From JAHFUI01 sp041485905 (lineage in GTDB: Bacteria; Acidobacteriota; Vicinamibacteria; Vicinamibacterales; CAVVIG01), in assembly GCA_041485905.1 (NCBI GenBank), contig JBGPKK010000103.1, positions 1 through 15,992 on the forward strand: a DNA stretch of 15,992 nucleotides, given 5' to 3'. Positions 12,098 through 15,992 of the stretch are shown here, in pieces. The notes beneath the pieces were generated by a model. The model ran no database searches. It saw only the letters and a list, made by a program, of their open reading frames with translations, and was not told where the DNA came from. The number at the start of each line of letters is the position of its first letter. The first letter of the stretch is position 1. Both the position numbers and the translations under genes were made by a program.

Positions 12098-13603
12098 GTG
12101 CTCGCCTGCCTGCGGACGGCCGCCGTCTTCGGCGTCGATGTCTGCCCCGTCCACGTGGAAGTAGACGTGTCCTTCGGATTTCCGTCCTTCACGATGGTCG
12201 GCCTGCCCGATGCCAGCGTGCGCGAGAGCCGCGAGCGGGTGCGGAGCGCGATCCGCAACTCTGGGTTTGAATTCCCGCCACACCGCATCACCGTCAACCT
12301 GGCGCCGGCCGACGTGCGCAAGGCCGGCGCGTCCTTCGATCTGCCGATCGCGCTCGGCATCCTGGCGGCGCAAGGCATCGTCGGGCGGCGGGACATCGCC
12401 GACCTCGTGATGCTCGGCGAGCTCTCGCTGGACGGATCGATTCACGCGACGCGCGGTGTGCTGCCGATTGCCGCCGCGGCCAAACGCGACGGGGTCGCCG
12501 GGATTCTCCTGCCGGCGGTGAATGCCGGCGAAGCGGCGATCGTGTCGGGCCTCGACGTCTTTCCCGTGACGTCGCTCGCCGAGGCCGTCCGGGCGCTGAA
12601 CGAGCCCTCGAGTCTCGCGGCGATGACCATCGTCCCCAACCCCTCGCGACGCCCGATCGTCGCCGATCTGGCGGACGTCCGCGGCCAACTGCTCGCCCGC
12701 CGCGCGCTCGAAATTGCCTCAGCGGGCGGCCACAATCTGCTGCTCGTCGGACCACCTGGCGCCGGAAAGACGATGATGGCGCGGCGCGTGCCGGGGATCC
12801 TGCCGCCGCTCACGTTCGACGAAGCGCTCGAGGCCACGGCGGTGCATTCGATCGCGGGTCTGCTCCCACCGGGCACCGGACTGCTTGCCGATCGACCGTT
12901 CCGCGCGCCGCACCACACGATTTCGGACGCGGCGCTGATCGGCGGTGGATCGCAGCCGCGACCGGGCGAAGTCAGCCTCGCTCATCACGGCCTGCTGTTT
13001 CTGGACGAGATGCTCGAGTTCAACCGCCACGTGCTCGAAGTCCTGCGCCAACCACTCGAAGAAGGACAGGTGACCATTGCGCGAGCGGCGCGCACCGCCG
13101 TCTTCCCTGCTCGCTTCATGCTCGTGGGCGCCATGAATCCGTGCCCGTGCGGATTTCTCGGCGATCCGATTCACGAATGCCGGTGCACGCCGCAGCAGGT
13201 TGCGCGATATCGCGGCCGGCTGTCGGGTCCCCTGCGGGACCGGCTCGACCTGACCGTCGAGGTGCCGGCCTTACCGCCTTCCGCGCTGACGACCACGGGA
13301 GGCGGCGAGTCGTCAACGAGCGTGCGGATGCGTGTCCTCGCCGCGCGCGACATTCAGCGCGCGCGGCACGCGGCGGACGAGATCCGGACCAACGCCGAGT
13401 TGACACCGGCCCTGATGTCGCGGCACTGCGCCCTCGATTCGCGGGCGACGCGGCTGCTGAACGCCGCGATCGTCAAGATGGCGTTGAGCGCGCGCGCCTA
13501 CGACCGGGTCCGCAAGATCGCGCGGACGATTGCCGATCTCGCCGGCGCCGAGAGGATTACCGCGGATCATCTCGCCGAGGCGCTGCAGTTTCGGATGCTG
13601 TAA
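12098..13603 (+). CDS. comM: ComM/YifB family AAA+ ATPase (Mg-chelatase-like)
   Basis: The product is 501 residues, the normal length for this family. The start is a GTG at 12098, the only one possible because an in-frame TGA ends just 3 bases upstream; GGATGAG at 12089-12095 is a weak ribosome site. Residues 1 to about 190 form the N-terminal Lon-protease-like fold (FGVDVCPVHVEVDVSFGFP, VGLPDASVRESRERVRSAI, ITVNLAPADVRKAG, FDLPIALGILAAQG). The AAA+ domain has Walker A GPPGAGKT at 218-225 and Walker B LLFLDE with Asp303 and Glu304, then the NPCPCGFLG Cys cluster with CRC downstream. The C-terminal lid carries SARAYDRVRKIARTIADL. ComM is a hexameric helicase that promotes branch migration during integration of DNA taken up by natural transformation (shown in Vibrio cholerae). 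The family is widespread, also in organisms not known to be competent. The older name magnesium chelatase reflects only AAA+ similarity. Confidence 0.95.
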   Translation: MLACLRTAAVFGVDVCPVHVEVDVSFGFPSFTMVGLPDASVRESRERVRSAIRNSGFEFPPHRITVNLAPADVRKAGASFDLPIALGILAAQGIVGRRDIADLVMLGELSLDGSIHATRGVLPIAAAAKRDGVAGILLPAVNAGEAAIVSGLDVFPVTSLAEAVRALNEPSSLAAMTIVPNPSRRPIVADLADVRGQLLARRALEIASAGGHNLLLVGPPGAGKTMMARRVPGILPPLTFDEALEATAVHSIAGLLPPGTGLLADRPFRAPHHTISDAALIGGGSQPRPGEVSLAHHGLLFLDEMLEFNRHVLEVLRQPLEEGQVTIARAARTAVFPARFMLVGAMNPCPCGFLGDPIHECRCTPQQVARYRGRLSGPLRDRLDLTVEVPALPPSALTTTGGGESSTSVRMRVLAARDIQRARHAADEIRTNAELTPALMSRHCALDSRATRLLNAAIVKMALSARAYDRVRKIARTIADLAGAERITADHLAEALQFRML

Positions 13604-13622
13604 ACCACATCATCGACGCCAT

Positions 13623-13687
13623 GGACACAAAGGATCAAACCCATTGGTCCGGGATTTCACCGTTGTGTCGTTGTGTCCTTCGTGTCC
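13623..13687. repeat. Inverted repeat built of 9-bp TTGTGTCC-type units, between convergent genes
   Basis: GGACACAAAGGA (13623-13634) and TCCTTCGTGTCC (13676-13687) match as inverted copies at 11 of 12 positions. The right side continues as a run of degenerate 8-9-bp units, GTTGTGTC, GTTGTGTCC, TTCGTGTCC, GTTGTGTTT. It fills the 94 bases between the comM stop and the stop of the small Tat-exported protein gene. The unit sequence and layout resemble the element at 2617-2690. It may act as a transcript-end structure or be a dispersed repeat. Confidence 0.6.
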
Positions 13688-13697
13688 GTTGTGTTTG

Positions 13698-14135
13698 TCA
13701 CCGGTTGTCGTAGCCCTGCCCGATGTAGCTGAGCGGCAGCTCCGTGCGCATGATCACCTGCGTCGACGCCAGCAGAATCGTGTAGCGTCCCTCGGCGTTT
13801 CTCGCGAGGTTGAGCGGCTGCTGGTACCGCACGTGCCAGTCGTAGATCTGGTACCACACGTCGACGCCGACCTCGATGTAGTCGGGAAACTTCCCGCCGA
13901 CGCGCAGAAATGCCTTGATCTGTTCGCGCACCAGCCCGAGCTCCCAGAACGTGTTCTGCCGCCGCATCTCGTCGCGTAAGCCCTCAATTGCCTTTTCGAT
14001 GTCTTCGAGCTCCTTTGCCGAGGCGGTTTGCGCGGCGGGTTCCGCGCCGCGCGCCTCGAGCGTGGCCTCTGGCGCCAGCGCCGCCAGCGCGCTTCCCAGA
14101 GCGGTTCCGTTCAGTACCGTTCGTCGGCTGATCAT
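13698..14135 (-). CDS. Small Tat-exported protein of unknown function
   Basis: The product is 145 residues from the ATG at 14135. I prefer this to the in-frame GTG at 14159 because AAAGGAA (14143-14149, minus strand) places a good Shine-Dalgarno 8 bases before the ATG and the twin-arginine motif then sits at the very N-terminus (MISRRTVLNG). A hydrophobic segment ALGSALAALAPEA follows, so the protein is probably exported folded through the Tat system. After an Ala-rich linker come a charged helix (ELEDIEKAIEGLRDEMRRQN) and a mixed segment rich in aromatics (GVDVWYQIYDWHVRYQQPLN), ending in LSYIGQGYDNR. There are no Cys residues and no CXXCH, so it is not an iron-sulfur or c-type haem protein. 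I do not recognise the family. It is divergent from fdsG with only 44 bases between starts, but sharing regulation or function with formate dehydrogenase is only a possibility. Confidence 0.8.
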   Translation of the reverse strand: MISRRTVLNGTALGSALAALAPEATLEARGAEPAAQTASAKELEDIEKAIEGLRDEMRRQNTFWELGLVREQIKAFLRVGGKFPDYIEVGVDVWYQIYDWHVRYQQPLNLARNAEGRYTILLASTQVIMRTELPLSYIGQGYDNR

Positions 14136-14179
14136 GGGCGCGTTCCTTTCTGTCAACACGATGTAAACTATTCTATCGA

Positions 14180-14656
14180 ATGGATATTCTTGATTCCTCG
14201 ACCGAGGAGTCGATTGCGCGCGTCGTCGCCAGGTTGAAGGACAAGCCTGGCGCCCTGCTGCCCGTCCTGCACGCCATTCAGGACACGCTGGGCTTCGTGC
14301 CAGCCGCCGCGGTCCCGATTATCGCCGATGGCCTGAATCTCTCACGCGCTGACGTGCACGGCGTGATCAGTTTCTATCATTACTTCCGGGAGACGCGTCC
14401 GGGCCGCCACACCATTCACCTGTGTCGGGCGGAAGCCTGTCAATCGATGAATGCGCGGGGCCTCGAGGCGCACGCGAAACATCGGCTCGGCATCGACTTC
14501 CACGAGACGACGACGAACGGCGCGTTTTCGTTCGAGCCGGTGTACTGCCTCGGCAACTGCGCCTGCTCGCCCGCGATGATGATCGACGGCGAGCTGTACG
14601 GCCGCGTGACGCCTGACCGCTTCGACGATATCGTGTCACAGTGGAAGGATCGCTGA
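14180..14656 (+). CDS. fdsG: NAD-dependent formate dehydrogenase gamma subunit (NuoE-like [2Fe-2S] protein)
   Basis: The product is 158 residues with the thioredoxin-like [2Fe-2S] fold of the NuoE/FdsG family. The cluster ligands are Cys82 and Cys87 (CRAEAC) and Cys123 and Cys127 (CLGNC). The helical N-terminal part contains LLPVLHAIQDTLGFVP and NLSRADVHGVISFYHYF. The latter, the CRAEAC wording, and the partner gene's N-terminal domain point to FdsG of soluble NAD-dependent formate dehydrogenase rather than complex I NuoE. The protein relays electrons between the catalytic subunit's cluster chain and the FMN of FdsB. The stop codon overlaps the fdsB start by one base (TGATG), so the two are translationally coupled. 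No Shine-Dalgarno precedes its ATG; a TATTCT at 14169-14174 lies so close that the transcript may be leaderless. NuoE of complex I or a hydrogenase diaphorase subunit are the alternatives. Confidence 0.85.
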   Translation: MDILDSSTEESIARVVARLKDKPGALLPVLHAIQDTLGFVPAAAVPIIADGLNLSRADVHGVISFYHYFRETRPGRHTIHLCRAEACQSMNARGLEAHAKHRLGIDFHETTTNGAFSFEPVYCLGNCACSPAMMIDGELYGRVTPDRFDDIVSQWKDR

Positions 14657-15992
14657 TGGCGACGACCGTGTTCGTCCCGCGCGACGCCGCCGCGCTTTCC
14701 CTGGGCGCCGAGGACGTCGCCCGCGCGATTGCCGCCGAAGCCGCCTCGCGCCGCCTCGACGTTCGGATCGTCCGCAACGGCACGCGCGGCATGTGCTGGC
14801 TCGAGCCGCTGGTCGAAGTCCAGATGGCAGCGGGCCGCACGGCGTACGGCCCCGTCACCACCGCTGACGTCCGCGCGCTCTTCGATGCCGATTTTCTCCA
14901 CGGCGGCGCGCACGCCCTGCTTCTCGGACCCGTTGAGGCGATCCCGTACTTCGGCAGGCAGGAGCGGCTGGCGTTCGCGCGGGTCGGGATTACCGACCCG
15001 GTGAATATCGACGATTACCTCGCGCACGACGGCTACAAAGGATTGACGCGGGCGCTCGGCATGACTCCCGCCGCCATCGTCCAGGAGGTGACCGAGTCCG
15101 GGCTGCGTGGCCGCGGCGGCGCTGCCTTCCCCACCGGCATCAAGTGGAAGACCGTGCTCGACGCACCCGCGGACCAGAAATACGTCACCTGTAACGCCGA
15201 CGAAGGCGACTCCGGCACCTTCGCGGATCGGATGCTCATGGAAGGCGATCCGTTCGTCCTCATCGAGGGCATGACGATCGCCGCCATCGCCGTCGGCGCG
15301 ACAGAGGGCTACATCTACCTGCGGGTCGAGTATCCGCACGCACACCGCGCCCTCACGGAGGCGATCGACGTCGCGTACCAGCGTGGGTATCTGGGCGCCG
15401 ACATCCTCGGCAGCGGACACCGGTTCGACATCGAGGTTCGCCTCGGCGCGGGCGCGTACATCTGCGGCGAAGAAACCTCGATGCTCGAGAGCCTCGAAGG
15501 CAAGCGCGGCGAGGTGCGCCCGCGGCCTCCCCTGCCCGCCATCAAGGGGCTGTTCGGCAGACCCACCATCGTCAACAACGTGATGTCGCTCGGATGCGTG
15601 CCGATCATCATGGACAAAGGCGCCGCGTTGTTTCGCGACTACGGCGTCGGGAAATCGCGGGGCACGCTTGCGATTCAGCTCGCGGGCAACATCAAACGCG
15701 GCGGTCTCATCGAGAAGGCCTTCGGCCTGACGATCCGCGAGCTGTTGTACGACTTCGGCGGCGGCAGCGCGTCCGGCCGCCCCATTCGGGCGGTCCAGGT
15801 CGGGGGCCCGCTCGGCGCGTTCATGCCCGAATCGCAGTTCGACACGCCTCTGGACTATGAGGCGTTCACAAGCGTCGGCGCCCTCGTCGGCCACGGCGGC
15901 ATCGTCGTGTTCGACGACACCGTGGATATGGCCCAGATGGCCCGCTACGCGATGGAATTCTGCGCCATCGAATCGTGCGGGAAGTGCACGCC
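14656..15992 (+). CDS. fdsB: NAD-dependent formate dehydrogenase beta subunit (NuoF-like flavoprotein), partial at right edge
   Basis: The frame starts at the ATG overlapping the fdsG stop, with GGAAGGA (14643-14649) 6 bases upstream, and is open to the edge: 445 residues are visible. Residues 1 to about 110 are a thioredoxin-like domain (TVFVPRDAAALSLGAEDVA, LVEVQMAAGRTAYGPVT) with a single Cys and so no cluster, as in FdsB and unlike NuoF or the cluster-bearing HndC/HydB extensions. Then comes the NuoF core: FMN/NADH site GLRGRGGAAFPTGIKW (about 149-164), NADEGDSGTFADR (180-192), GAGAYICGEETSMLESLEGKRG and GRPTIVNNV. The [4Fe-4S] motif ESCGKC (Cys441, Cys444) is cut off before its third and fourth ligands. 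The subunit passes electrons from formate oxidation to NAD+, or in reverse for CO2 reduction, in the cytoplasm. A molybdenum or tungsten fdsA is expected just beyond the window. Confidence 0.9.
   Translation, partial: MATTVFVPRDAAALSLGAEDVARAIAAEAASRRLDVRIVRNGTRGMCWLEPLVEVQMAAGRTAYGPVTTADVRALFDADFLHGGAHALLLGPVEAIPYFGRQERLAFARVGITDPVNIDDYLAHDGYKGLTRALGMTPAAIVQEVTESGLRGRGGAAFPTGIKWKTVLDAPADQKYVTCNADEGDSGTFADRMLMEGDPFVLIEGMTIAAIAVGATEGYIYLRVEYPHAHRALTEAIDVAYQRGYLGADILGSGHRFDIEVRLGAGAYICGEETSMLESLEGKRGEVRPRPPLPAIKGLFGRPTIVNNVMSLGCVPIIMDKGAALFRDYGVGKSRGTLAIQLAGNIKRGGLIEKAFGLTIRELLYDFGGGSASGRPIRAVQVGGPLGAFMPESQFDTPLDYEAFTSVGALVGHGGIVVFDDTVDMAQMARYAMEFCAIESCGKCT

Noticed and set aside
14151..14156. 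Exact TTGACA on the minus strand upstream of the Tat protein gene
   Set aside because: A -10 box at proper spacing would fall at 14128-14133 across the start codon at 14135, and the sequence there does not resemble TATAAT.
14136..14159. GTG start at 14159 for the Tat-exported protein
   Set aside because: The Shine-Dalgarno AAAGGAA lies inside this extension and serves the ATG at 14135, which also puts the twin-arginine motif at the N-terminus.
14440..15894. 484-codon open frame on the minus strand opposite fdsB
   Set aside because: It is an antisense shadow of fdsG and fdsB with low-complexity Arg/Ala/Asp/Val content and no motif.

Overview
The window is GC-rich bacterial DNA. Its mix of genes suggests a soil- or sediment-type Acidobacteriota, perhaps class Vicinamibacteria: a secreted protein built from carboxypeptidase-regulatory-like beta-sandwich repeats, short palindromic intergenic repeats, weak or absent Shine-Dalgarno sequences at several starts, an isolated microcompartment gene pair, and an fds-type formate dehydrogenase. 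That placement is inference. No tRNA, rRNA, CRISPR array, transposase or phage gene was seen.

Layout from left to right. (1) 1-764, minus: a lipoprotein gene cut by the left edge, behind a good sigma70-like promoter. (2) 868-2271, minus: a membrane glycosyltransferase of the GT39/ArnT type. (3) 2334-4425, plus and divergent from (2): a two-gene bacterial microcompartment (BMC) unit, with a hexameric shell protein followed by a CoA-acylating-type aldehyde dehydrogenase that carries an unusual C-terminal extension of about 110 residues. No pentamer, trimer, phosphotransacylase or signature enzyme is nearby. (4) 4487-6423, plus: a promoter, a leader with mutually exclusive hairpins, and an MltD-like lipoprotein lytic transglycosylase with LysM repeats. 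(5) 6434-6616: two arrays of 9-bp tandem repeats, the second running into a putative promoter. (6) 6633-9077, plus: a secreted protein with about seven beta-sandwich repeats. (7) 9126-11846, minus: a 906-residue protein that is almost entirely coiled coil. (8) 12098-13603, plus: a ComM/YifB AAA+ ATPase. (9) 13698-14135, minus: a small Tat-exported protein of unknown function. (10) 14180-15992, plus: fdsG and fdsB of a NAD-dependent molybdenum or tungsten formate dehydrogenase. fdsB is cut by the right edge, and the catalytic subunit fdsA presumably follows.

The genes do not form one pathway. The items most worth a second look are the minimal BMC unit with its extended dehydrogenase, which has a palindromic repeat inside its coding sequence; the switch-like leader of the transglycosylase gene; and the 9-bp tandem array abutting a promoter. 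Several intergenic elements (2617-2690, 6434-6595, 13623-13687) share a 9-bp period. Three hyphenated palindromes (836-857, 4251-4272, 9104-9123) have similar architecture and look like dispersed genomic repeats.
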